Below, in pieces: positions 25,855 to 36,709 of a DNA stretch of 64,000 bases (position 1 is the stretch's first letter; the number at the start of each line of letters is the position of its first letter). The DNA comes from Centrapalus pauciflorus (Eukaryota; Streptophyta; Magnoliopsida; Asterales; Asteraceae), in assembly GCA_020465985.1 (NCBI GenBank), contig JAANYP010002776.1, forward strand, positions 153,501 to 217,500. The letters run 5' to 3'. The notes under the pieces were generated by a model that made no database searches, was not told the DNA's origin, and saw only the letters and a list, made by a program, of their open reading frames with translations. A program made the translations under genes and the position numbers.

Positions 25855-27608
25855 TGTCACATCCTTGCTTTAAACACGCTTGCTTAATCCCAGAAATAAA
25901 TAACGCTTGCATAAAGCTAAATTAAATATTACAATAAGTCATGCACTACACGTGCTACAATGGTTACAGTACTAAGTTGCTAAAACATCACAATATAAAT
26001 AAAAGCAGCTACCCAAATCCCAAGGCATCATAAAGTTATACCACAAGCTGAAAGTGAGCTAAGTCCTCTGGGTTGATCAGAAAATAGACCTAAGCAGATG
26101 GTCCAGCTTGCTCTTTACCTTTTCCTGTAAAAATTATGAGTAGAAACTGTAAGCTAATTGCTTAGTGAGTTAACAGATATTCATGATGCATGTAAGATAT
26201 GTGGCGAAAGTGCCTATAAAGGCTGTAATGCTTGCTTGCTTGCTTAATACCCATAATGAATGCTTGCACAATTGAGAAATTTCACGCTGAAAAGAGATGC
26301 CACCACTAGGGGTTACCGCTGACAGATGATCAATCTGTGATGCGGGGCTAGCTACTCGCATAATGCTTGGGATAGTGGTGAGCATCGGAATTGCTTGCTT
26401 GTAAAGTAAAATGCTTATGAAATGCACAAAGAAACTCTCATACAAGGCTTGCTGTATAATATGCAGAATAATAAACAGATAGCAACAAATTATGCACATT
26501 AATAGATCAGATGCAAGATCCGGCTAAGCTGGGCACCGCCTGTACCACAGTGTTCGCCTTCACTCACAAAAGTCTATTGAAGTCCAAAGAAAGCATATAG
26601 AAGCAAATTATGTCTCAATTACATAAAATACATGTAAACAAGAATAACTGTTACTCGCAATACTGTCTTATGCTTTGTAATATTCTGAGATGCTTGCTCG
26701 GGCTTATCTAGACTTTAACTTTGCTTTTTGGCTCAATATGGCTTTGCTTTACAGACTGAGACTTTAAATGTACTTTGTTTCGCTCTGGCTCTAGCTTTGG
26801 CTCATAACTGAACTAGTCGCTTAAATCTTATAGCATATGTGCAATCAAAGTGTCTGTAATTAATATTACATATACATAACGAATTAATAAACTTGCTTAA
26901 AAATTAAAGTATCTTAAATTGTAAATTCTTGCTAAATATTTTGTTAATTTATGCGTTGCCCACGAATTTTATTCAATATTTCGAATTTAGGGGCGGGGGG
27001 GGGGGGGGGGGGGTTCGAAAATATGCCTATGTTCGAACATATGACCCTTCGAAGATGAGCATAGGTTCGAATATGTGGCCTTCGAATTTAGCCCATTTCG
27101 AATTTGTTCTTGGCATTTTGAACTTGTTCGTGTTTTTCAACTTTCAAACATACATTTCCAAGCCAAAAATCATGAATATGCTAAGGACAAGTCTAAGTTC
27201 GATTCTATTACATTTAATCTAGCAGAATCGAGTTATAATTCAAACAAAACAACTTTAATCGAATCAAAGATGGGGATTTTGAACCCTTTTTCTTAAATCC
27301 GAAAGTAAAGAAAAAGAAAATGGTGATTCTTACCTCAAAGTCGTATTAATTCCAACATGCAATTACAGATCCGTGTAGTACTCTTCGAGATCTTTCCGAT
27401 GGCGTATAGAACTCGAGATTTGGCCGGTCGGTTTGGGAGAAAAGCTAGAGAGAAGGTTCGGTTTTTTGAGAGAGAGGCTCTCAAATGGTAAATGGATTTG
27501 CAAGAAATGAGAAAATAAACTCTCAGCTCCTATTTATACCAAAATTCGAAATTACATCATAAAACGCAAATTGCCCAAAAACAGATAAACTAAAAGCAAG
27601 GTGTTATA
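25855..27608 (-). repeat. 5' LTR of gypsy A
   Basis: About 1.75 kb, near-identical to the left LTR. The TATA box lies at 27530-27538, a G run of 19 with one nearby interruption at 26990-27013, and TTCGAA motifs at 27014-27140. Confidence 0.92.
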
Positions 27609-27613
27609 GAATG

Positions 27614-28579
27614 GGAAGAATCCAACACCCAACAACTGAATTTAGTAGATTCAAGTCTTCAACTATCACGATTCACGACCGATTCAAACACCAGAAGACG
27701 AATAAAACACTGGTGAAGAAACTAGAGTTCAACTAGAGTTCAACAAACCAGTAAATAACTAAATTAATCCGAAATCCATGAATGTAATCGAATCATCCTT
27801 AACAGTCAACATCTTACTCAAGTAACAGAGATGGAATAAATAGGAATACCCAAAAGTATTCAGACATTATCAATTGAACTTCGAGCAGCTAATCAAAAGA
27901 GGAAGAAGAAAAATACCATTGAGCACCGCCTAGATTTCAGCTTATTAATAACAAACAACTATATTAAATAAAAACCTGTGAATGCAATCGCATAATCATC
28001 AACAACCTACTAAAGCAACATGAACTCCCTACAATTTAAAAACTAAACTTAATCAATCAATTTACACACAAGATACAGACAAAAAACAAGGAACAAGGAA
28101 CAAGTATAACCAAAAACAGTAGCAACAACTATACGTAGAATACACACACACACATACACACTCTGATTCCTTTTTGCTGTTGTCTAATGTAACACGCACA
28201 CACATAGTTTGTTTTGTCTATGGGTGCTACCATTATAAATCGGCAAAACAATTACAAGTTTGGGGGTGGGGGGTTTCTGGCTTAAGCATTTAACAAAAAT
28301 AATTTACCTGTATAAAAAGAGATGAAGAGTCGAGCAAAAGTCCAGAACCATAGCAGAAGTCAAGAACCAGAGCAGAATTCAAGAACCAGACGTCGAGTAG
28401 AGCAGAAGTCCGGAACCAAAGCAGAAGTCGAGAACCAAAAGTCAAGTAGAGCAGACTGGTCGTCGTCGGTCGGTCACCGGTTGCCTGAAGGAAAAGAGAG
28501 GACCTGGTATGAGAAAGAGAGGAGGCGGAGGCGGTAATAGAGTTTAAGAGTATAAGAGCTTAACCTAGATTATAAGATA
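27614..28579. other. CACTA upstream sequence resumed after gypsy A
   Basis: No gene seen. AT-rich, with CA-rich tracts near 28140-28205 and a short tandem repeat at 28333-28460. It joins 19106 once gypsy A and one GAATG are removed. Confidence 0.6.
28333..28460. repeat. Imperfect 19-bp tandem repeat
   Basis: Units of AGCAGAAGTCAAGAACCAG and variants, some with an 11-bp extension ending TCAAGTAG or TCGAGTAG. The 71-residue frame across it looks repeat-driven rather than genic. Confidence 0.8.
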
Positions 28580-29257
28580 AAAACATTTAAAATAAAAAAA
28601 TTTAAATATATAAATAGTCCATAGCAAGTCGGTCGCAAATTCGTATCAGCTCGGCCCCAGCCAGGGGCTCTGCCCCTTGGACCCCGCCACCAGGGGCTGC
28701 CACCCCTGAACCCCGCTACCAGGGGCGCTGCCCCGGACCCCCGGTAATTAGTCTTAAATAATCTTGAAAATATGGGTCCATATACTTTGAATGTGATTAG
28801 CTTCATTATTGCATATACACACACACACATATATATACATACATGTGAACGTATATATTGTGATGGATTTGGCCATGATTTGCCGTTCACATGTGCATTA
28901 AATTTTATATTAGCTTGTTTCTACATGAAACACGTTTAAAACAATTTTAAAAATAAAAAATGTTAAAAGCTCATAGCAAATCCGTCGCAATTTGTGACAG
29001 AATTTGAGCATTTTATTAATTTTAATGTCCCATCTGCACAATCACAATCTCGAAACACATAAGCATACATGTATCGTGTTTTGGGGTCGAATATGTCCAT
29101 TTAGATACATTCGTTGATATACTTAATTTGTATGTCGTTTGCTTTGTGATTATATAAACACGCTCGTATATAAACACCAAGTAACATACAGACTTATACA
29201 CATGAATGCAAATATTATTATGGAATTGACCTTAATTTTCCATATACATATACATTG
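28580..29257 (-). repeat. CACTA subterminal tandem repeats of about 360 bp (left part)
   Basis: A unit anchored on ATTTTATATTAGCTTGTTT and including a CATAGCAAATCCGTCGCAA block recurs. One copy spans about 28580-28900 and the next 28901-29257. The array continues at 55439 on the far side of copia C. The first copy carries a GC-rich segment (28652-28743) made of CCAGGGGCTCTGCCCC-like hairpin repeats. Confidence 0.75.
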
Positions 29258-29599
29258 TGTTGGGTACAAATATTAATAGAGATAAAAACAATTATATTGT
29301 TTGTAAGTTCAGGGATCTAATTGTAAATAAGAAATAGTTTATGGGTTGTTTGTGTAAATACTTAATACTTGTGTATTAAGTATAAATAGGAATGGTATGT
29401 GCACTGTTGAGTGGCTGTTGAAAGAAAAAGTCAGAATTCACGCATAAATGTTGAGAGAGTAGAATCGCGCTTTGCAAGAAAGCCATGAACCTCAACGTAA
29501 TTTCTTTCTCTCTTAATCATACGACTTATTGTATTGATTGAATTGTTTTGTTGTTTATAATTGTTGTTAGATGTGATTGAATTGCAATATGAATTATCA
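29258..29599 (+). repeat. 5' LTR of copia C
   Basis: 342 bp from TGTTGGGTAC to GAATTATCA. TATA box TATAAATAG at 29381-29389. About 97% identical by eye to the 3' LTR, from which it differs by roughly nine substitutions and a 4-bp indel. Confidence 0.92.
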
Positions 29600-29612
29600 A
29601 TTATCAGAGCCA
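29600..29612 (+). promoter_or_regulatory. Decayed primer-binding site of copia C
   Basis: ATTATCAGAGCC follows the 5' LTR directly. It differs at two positions from TGGTATCAGAGCC, the tRNA-iMet complement. Confidence 0.75.
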
Positions 29613-30049
29613 AATATGGCTGATTTGAGAGAATTTTTAATCTGATTTTTGAAATTTATCATGAATTGTTACATTCCTTTTTTTTCAAAAATTAGAAAAT
29701 CATCAAAGGGTTTTTATTGTATGGATGATATGGAATGATATGGTGATCGAAGGTGGAGTTTTGAATTTCGATTAGGATGATATAAGCCTCAAATCATATC
29801 TCCAAACACACAAATTTTAATTTTGATTTTTCTGAATTTTTGAAAAAAGTTTGTGTTCTTGAGGTTTTTGGTCGATTTTTGGTTTTTAATCGAAAATTAG
29901 CCAAAGTGACTTCACAAAAGTTGTTTCTGTTGTTAAAACGAACCTAAGAAATCAATTTTAGGTCAATTCATGGATTTTTGTTGAAAAAGTTTGAATCTGA
30001 TCTTGTTTTTGTTGAAAAATGATAAAAACTCGGGCAAAACTAAATTCAT

Positions 30050-30625
30050 AGTGTCAATCGAGTTTTACAAAGAAGTCAATCGAGTTGATCAAAGAGTTAT
30101 TCAAGAAAGTTCATGTTTCAATCGAGTTGATCAAAGAGTTATTCGAGAAAGGTTATGTTTTAATCGAGTTGATCAAAGAGTAATTTGAGAAAGTTTATGT
30201 TTCATTCGAGTTGATCAAAGAGTTATTCGAGAAAGTGTATGTTGCATTCGAGTTTTATAAACTTACCACCTGAGAAAACATAAGTATAAATCGAGTTTCA
30301 TAAGGAATCATCCGAGTTTCTTTGTTTATCAACCGAGTTTCATATAGAGTAATTCGAGTTGGACTACAAGTTCATTCGAGTTTCATTCCCTTTACATTCG
30401 AGTTGAATCATTCTTCATTCGAGTTTCAATAAGCTTCAATCGAGTTTCATTCCCTTTACATTCGAGTTGAATCATTCTTCATTCGAGTTTCAATAAGCTT
30501 CAATCGAGTTTCACATTCATTCATTCAAGTTTTATACTTCTTCATTCGAGTTTGGTGATTCTTTATTCGAGTTTGAGCCTTCATTGTTCGAGTTTGATTA
30601 TTATTCATTCGAGTTTCATCATACT
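30050..30625 (+). repeat. TCGAGTTTCAT motif array in the copia C leader
   Basis: About 25 copies of ATTCGAGTTTCAT, ATCGAGTTGATCAAAGAG and relatives, irregularly spaced, between the primer-binding site and gag. A block of about 60 bp is duplicated near 30380-30510. Not coding. Confidence 0.88.
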
Positions 30626-30778
30626 TTTGATTGTTTGAAATTTCAAAATTAAAAAGTCAATTCAAAGCTGTTTTTTTTTTCATAAGTTATCATTTTCATA
30701 TATAATTTTCAAAGTTTTATCAAAATTCACTCATTTTTCCATAAAAGATCTTGGAAGTCCATTTTTCTGCAATTCATA

Positions 30779-32003
30779 ATGGTGTTTAAGCAATTTTCAA
30801 AGTCTGAGCTGATTGTCAAACTTACTGAATCTGAAAAGATTTGTAAGAACAATTACAACATTCTCGTTCAGTCAAATACTGATAAACATTTGGCGTTACG
30901 TGACGTACGAATACTGAATGAAGAAATTCAGAGCTTAAAAGAAAAACAAAACTCTGAGACTCGTGCTCATCAATTGAAAATATATGAATTACTTAAAGAA
31001 CTTGATGAGCAGAAACAAGAAAATTTTCAGAATGCAACTCAACTGAAATATCTTTTGCCTGAAAGATCTGATCTTTACAAAAGATCTGATCTTTACACGA
31101 AAGTTAAATATCTTGAAGAATTACTTTCTAAGACAAATCATACTGATCAAAATTGTGTTTTAAACAAATCCGAAGAAGTTTTTACTCTTGAAAAAGAGTT
31201 GTCTTTAACTAAAGATTCTCTTGAGAAGGAAAGACATGTGTTCTTACTGAAAGAACAAGATTTTAAAACAAAATCTAAGTTGTTTGAAGATGAAAGAAAG
31301 ATGTTTTTAATAAAAGAACAATCTTTTAAAACTGATTTCCAATCATTTGATAATGACAGAAATTCTTATTTGGTCATTATCAAAGGATTAGAAGATCAAA
31401 TACTTCATCTTTCTAAACAATTTAATGAATTTCCTTCTTCAAAAGAATCAGAGGTTATAGATCCTTCAGTTTGTTCAAAATCTAAAGTTGATCAATCTGA
31501 TTTATCTACAGAAAGTGAAAAGAATCCAACTGAATTTCTAAATTTGATTCTTCTTCAGATCTTAAACTGAAGTATTTGTTAAAGATACATAGAGGCAAAG
31601 ATAAAATTGTTGAACAACTTCCGGTCAAGATTTACACCGGTGAATCTTCGATGTCAAATTTTCCTAAAGTTTCTGAAAATACTGGTCATTCTAATCAAAA
31701 AATATTTTCACAGAAAATTACCAAGTATTATCAGAAACAGGCAAGAACCGGACAGTTTTTCAAAAAGAAGAGTTCGCAAAAGCCTGATCATTCAAATTCA
31801 AGTTTCTTTAGAAATTCAGACATTCAATTTTCTCATACTCAAAGAAATTTGTTTTCTACTTTTAAAAAAGAAGCTGATATTATAATCTGCAATGGGTACC
31901 TAAACCCAAGTATAAGTGGGTACCAAAACCTGTTTTTAAATGGGTACCCAAGAGCGCTAACAAGTCTGGATCCAAATCTGTTTGGATACCAAAGACATCT
32001 TAA
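30779..32003 (+). pseudogene. Copia C gag remnant (coiled-coil part)
   Basis: Open from ATG 30779 for 263 codons (MVFKQFSKSELIVKL), almost all predicted coiled coil: LRDVRILNEEIQSLKEKQN, LEKELSLTKDSLEKERHVF, LFEDERKMFLIKEQSF. A frameshift near 31540 leads to SSDLKLKYLLKIHRGKDK in the next frame. A second near 31890 leads to a triple WVPK repeat (WVPKPKYKWVPKPVFKWVPK) and WIPKTS before TAA at 32001-32003. The coiled coil and terminal WVP motif match the C-terminal half of Sirevirus-type Gag. The N-terminal Gag core and zinc knuckles are missing, so the ATG is probably not the original start. Confidence 0.72.
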
Positions 32004-32017
32004 ATTTGCAGGTTGTA

Positions 32018-32287
32018 GGTTTCTTATCATTTCAGATAAGAACCCGTTCTTCAATTCAACATTGGCTCCTGTTCAATTCAGTTCAGAACCCGTTTTTCAG
32101 TTCAAAAGGTTTCTACTCACATCATAGTAGAACCCAGAATGGTTTTTAGTCATATCAGACTAGAAACCGATCTTCATTGGAAATGGCTTTTGTACTTCTC
32201 AGTACAGAACCCAAGCTAAAGGCTTTCAGTTACTTCAGACTGAAACCCGAGCTTCCGTAACAAAGGCTTCTAATCATTTCAGATTAG
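32018..32287 (+). repeat. Array of seven 28-nt hairpin cassettes
   Basis: Cassettes start at 32018, 32064, 32108, 32141, 32185, 32221 and 32265. Each has GGY, an 8-nt arm, a 6-nt loop ending TCA, a complementary 8-nt arm ending GAA or AAA, and (C/A)CC. The arms differ between copies, yet six of seven pair at 7-8 of 8 positions, allowing G-U. The seventh is cut by gypsy B after GATTAG, and its AACC is found at 40569-40572. The array begins 15 nt after the gag stop. Unit spacing is not a multiple of three, so it is not coding. Confidence 0.85.
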
Positions 32288-32291
32288 TTAC

Positions 32292-34700
32292 TGTGAGAAC
32301 CTCTGATTTCTCAAAGGTCTCAAGTCAAGGCCCAGTAGCAATGCAATATCAATCAGGAAACTAAGATAAAATTAACAGTTGCGGAATAAAAGTTAATTAC
32401 AATCAGATATAATTTTTAAGTAATAGGGGCAGACTTCTAGACTATTACATCAAATCATCATAATATGAACTAGCCCCGAACCCCAAAGCTCATTCATCAA
32501 TCAAGTACCAAGGTATTGGAACAGGTTCTAATGCACTTCAAGCTCTTTCAAAGTCCTGACCTATGAACTAGGTCCAGCCAATCATTTGCCTTTACCTGAA
32601 AAATAATGCAACAACGAGGTAAGCTTAATTGCTTAGTGAGAATGCAGAATTTCACATTTAACATGCAATTATGAACGCGGAAGCACATGCACTGCACTCG
32701 GCTCATGCACGGCTCAGCTCTATATGCACTGCACTAGGCTCATGCACAGCTCAATCTCGAAGGGACATTGGCCAATTAATGCTCTTTTGATGCGCGACTT
32801 TGCTCAGCTCCCAGTTATAAAACTGTTGTTGCTCTTGAGACTTTTAGACAAATTCATAAGGAATGCTCGGATGATGATAAATCCATACACACGCATCATT
32901 AGTGGGGATCAGCCACGTACTGGGCTAGCTACCAGTAAAAGCTCTATATGGATATCATCGGAATGCTCAGCTCTAGCTACCCTCTGTGCTTTCATCACGT
33001 AAATCAGCACATCATAAGCCTAACATTAACCCAACACTGAGCAATAGTGATGGAGTTAAGCTTAACAATCAAATGACTCGTCAAAGAATCGAATCTAGAG
33101 GAAGGAATACTCAGCTCAACAAATCATAGTAAATATACTATGACAATATATCAATAAGCTCAAGATCAGAATATCAAATAAATCAGATTAAAGCAACAAA
33201 AGTCTCAATTCACATAATATGCAGTTAAAGTGAAATCTACAACTCACAGTTACTGGCTATTTGTGCTCTTTTAGTTTCTGGCTCTGGCTCTGTTGCTCAC
33301 AATCTGTAGTGGATAGAACCACTATCTGACTTATATCAGACTTTCAGATGCTTGCCATTTTGCTCGTTGCTCAATCTGTTATTAATATCATTCCTGATAT
33401 TTATTAGCTCTTATATCATCTGAATAATATATATTCAGTGTTCATCATTTATGCTCAAGATTCATTCGTTGGTCTTTGATCCCACAATCTTATATTTTGA
33501 TCATATTAGCATCAATCTCAAAGTCTTATAAAGTTACATTTCTGAAATCTGATCATTCATATTTATATAAGGAATTCTGTTGTTATATTTTGAATCATAA
33601 AAATCACATCCGGATTAGGACCATCCGAATTCGGACCATCCGAATTCGGATCATCCGGTTTCGGTTCTAGGTCATCCGAAATGGTACATCCGAAGTTGGT
33701 CCAAATGATTCATTCGAACTAGCATCATCCGAAATGGGCCATCCGAACTCGGGTCATCCGAGTTCGGACCACCTTCTGTCCGAAATGGTGCTTCATCCAA
33801 AATAGCCAAAATATCTGAATTTAAGTTTTTTGTCCGAAGTACAGATCCGAAATGGGCTACATCCGAATTCGGTCTCATCCGAATTCGGATCCCGAGTCTT
33901 CATAATTTTCCAGAAATTGTTCTTGGTGTTCTTGGTGTTCTTCATACGGATTTTATTAATAATTATCAAACTTTCATCTTTATCAACATGCAATGAAATA
34001 TATTGATGTAATATCACTTTTTGAGTGTTTTTATACTAATTTCCCTATTAATAACATCATTAATTTGTCAAGATCGTCCAAAATAAGCAAGTTTTTGTCA
34101 AAAACATATATTTTCATAAAAATCAAATTTCTTGCTTATTCGAACGATCTAACCTCAGATTTCTGTTTCTGTTTCATCTATTATCATAAATTTATCATAA
34201 TCTACAAAATTCTTATACATGCAACAATAATTTCATAATTTAATTTCTTTGGTTTCGGTTTTTACATAAAACCGAACCAAATTTCGAAATTATACTAAAG
34301 ATTACCTTGAAATCTTGTAAATGCTTATTGTTTGCTTCTTGTAACCTTCTCTTGACTTCAATGTATCAATTAATTACAAATTTATAAACCATTTTGATGA
34401 ATTCTTGAAGGACCGAATGTAGAGAGAGAAAGAAGAGAGAGAGAGTTAATTGTTTTTAATGATCTTAAATGATCATTTTCAAGGTTTATATATAAACTTT
34501 GGTTAAATTTGCTATTTAACCCATTAAACTTTTGTATTTTACATATCTTTTAATTTACTCATCTTTAATAATTAATATCATATATATAATTTAAATAAAT
34601 ATTTTCAAACTTAAATAACTTACATCATAAATAATGTAATAAAATTACATTATTATCTCAAAATCAGATATTTAGTTGGGCTAAAAGTTGGGTTGTTACA
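32292..34700 (-). repeat. 3' LTR of gypsy B
   Basis: From TGTGAGAACC to GGTTGTTACA. It holds a cluster of CATCCGAATTCGGA motifs at about 33605-33895. The small frames inside are duplicated exactly in the other LTR and carry no recognisable protein. Confidence 0.93.
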
Positions 34701-36709
34701 GAATGGGCTCCACCACGCACAAACTTCGTCCCCGAAGTTAGATATATTCGAACAGACTTGGGCAGATAGTTTTTATGATATCCTGATTCCCAAGACTGAT
34801 ACGAACCTTTGTGGTGTTTCCACTGAATGAGCACCATCTGTATTTCACATCTTATGTTTCTTTGAGATTCTCAAGTACAAAAACTTAAATTTCTCTTTTC
34901 AGAGTTCATATTTGATTCCATGTTTCGTTGTTTGATCATTTTAGAAATTCTGACTTATCATTCATATCTTTAATATGTGAGCTTCTTGCTTTATGCCATA
35001 ATCAATTCACATAATAACTCAATACATGAGTTAGCTCATATATCTCTTTCTTTTGCTCTTGAGCCAATTATGGCTTTTTAAATCTTTCATCTGTTTTATT
35101 GCAAAATTTTCATTTATATATTCACTTTATGGATTTTTAAGATTTAACTTTATATCTCATTCCATTCAGCTAATATCTCTATATATTAGTGGGTTCATAT
35201 CTCTTTTTCTTTTGCTCTTGAATTAACTATAGAGCTTTCCGGGAGTCTGATATCTGTACTTTATGCTTCTTTCATTGATGATGTTTCACTCATCAATCGC
35301 TTAGCTGATTTTTCTGACTTGTGCTGACTTGCTATGCAGACTTATGATTTTCTTTGTTCTGACAATAAATGGAATCAATCTTCCGGCGCAATATCCGGAG
35401 CCAAGTCTTCATGTAACGACTCCATCTCACCTACCTTGGTCTCAAATTGCGCTGCCATATCCGCTAAATCTTTTATGTAAGCAATCTCTCGAGAAGCAAA
35501 ATCCTCCAAGAAGATCGTGTGTTTAGAAGCCGAGAATGAGATTGAGGCGAAATATTGAAATGCTGCATTTTAAAACTCGCCGAACCAAACAAGAGTTCGA
35601 ACAGAGAATTCAAAGTTTGGAGTTACGATCGTCCACATCTTCTTCGCAATGGTTTTAGCAGTTAAGAGATATTTCAGGCAATTCGAATATGATCAAGAAC
35701 TTTGAAGTGATCATACACTTTCAAATCTTGCAGTGAATAGGAACATTTAACGATATGGAAAACAAATGCGATACAGAATCAAATTCTAAGGAAATGATTT
35801 GATAGAATTTGACAATTCACTTCGGCTTTCTCGATGTGATTTGCTAGTCATAACGACAGATTCTGTTATTAAAATAAGGTCTCGAGCTACCAGGGTTCCA
35901 AAACCGTCTCCACGACCATTTAGATCATTTTCTACTTTATCGTCATCGCCTTCCTCTATTAGTTCACTGTGCAATTCGGTCAAGAGGCTTCGACAAAACA
36001 ATAATCTTTGATTCTGTTTAATTATATGTATAGACTTTTATTTGAATTTTCATCGGCGAATTTCTGAATTCATAATTACTTTACTCTTTCGGCAGAAGCT
36101 TTTTATTTTATGTGCAGTTAGATGGAATAGGAATTCCATTTTAGATATCTCACTAGTCTCACGTCGACATAGTGAGAATCCATTCTTACATTTATTTTGG
36201 CACATAACAGACTTTTCATTGGCCATTTATGACCAATCACTTGACATTACAAAATTTCAGTCTATTTTCTTCTCACTCTCGCTTTGTGCCGCTGACTTCT
36301 TTGATTTTAATTCAAATTGTCATTCGGTGTTTAACAATGTGGTTCAAAGGCTATCTTCTCATTGATGTTTATTGGATCAGCAACTTCTACCTCTGTCTCA
36401 TTATAAGACACTCTGTAATCATTCAGATTACAAGGATTTACGAAGTAGCTTGTGTTTTAGGATTATATTTTGATTTCTTAAAGCTTCTGAATCATACACG
36501 ATTCATATTACAATACCTATATTGTCTATAGGTATTATTTCTTATTGGAAATGCATTTATATCGTAATTTCAACTGATACGACCCATATGTCATCCGCAT
36601 TATTCACTATCGATGACAGGGTTGTACAGTTAACTCACTAATTATGTTGGAATTGGAATTCATATGGTAACGGAATTAAATCATTTTAGCATATAAGAAA
36701 AACTTAGTA
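34701..36709 (-). pseudogene. Gypsy B eroded pol region
   Basis: About 2 kb between gag and 3' LTR, where an element of this kind normally has about 3 kb of pol. Near the 3' end (about 34735-34860) the minus strand reads MVLIQWKHHKGSYQSWES, matching the chromodomain-like tail of gypsy A, then the purine-rich GTGGTGGAGCCCATTC before the LTR. I see no RT, RNase H or integrase motif in the rest. A minus-strand open stretch of about 65 codons (35375-35570) ending ETKVGEMESLHEDLAPD is not recognised. Confidence 0.6.

Larger units (their letters stand above)
19112..27608 (-). mobile_element. Full-length Ty3-gypsy chromovirus-like element (gypsy A), TSD GAATG
   Basis: Minus-strand element of about 8.5 kb with LTRs at 19112-20880 and 25855-27608. 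A perfect 5-bp target duplication GAATG lies at 19107-19111 and 27609-27613. The primer-binding site is at 25840-25851. Domain order is Gag, protease, RT, RNase H, integrase, chromodomain-like tail, which is the gypsy order. The C-terminal block VFVQWRTSHGISQTWESE resembles the tail of Tekay/Del-clade chromoviruses. The coding region has several stops and frameshifts. Confidence 0.92.

Noticed and set aside
28322..28537. 71-residue Arg-rich frame
   Set aside because: It spans a 19-bp tandem repeat in CACTA upstream sequence and has no homology I recognise.
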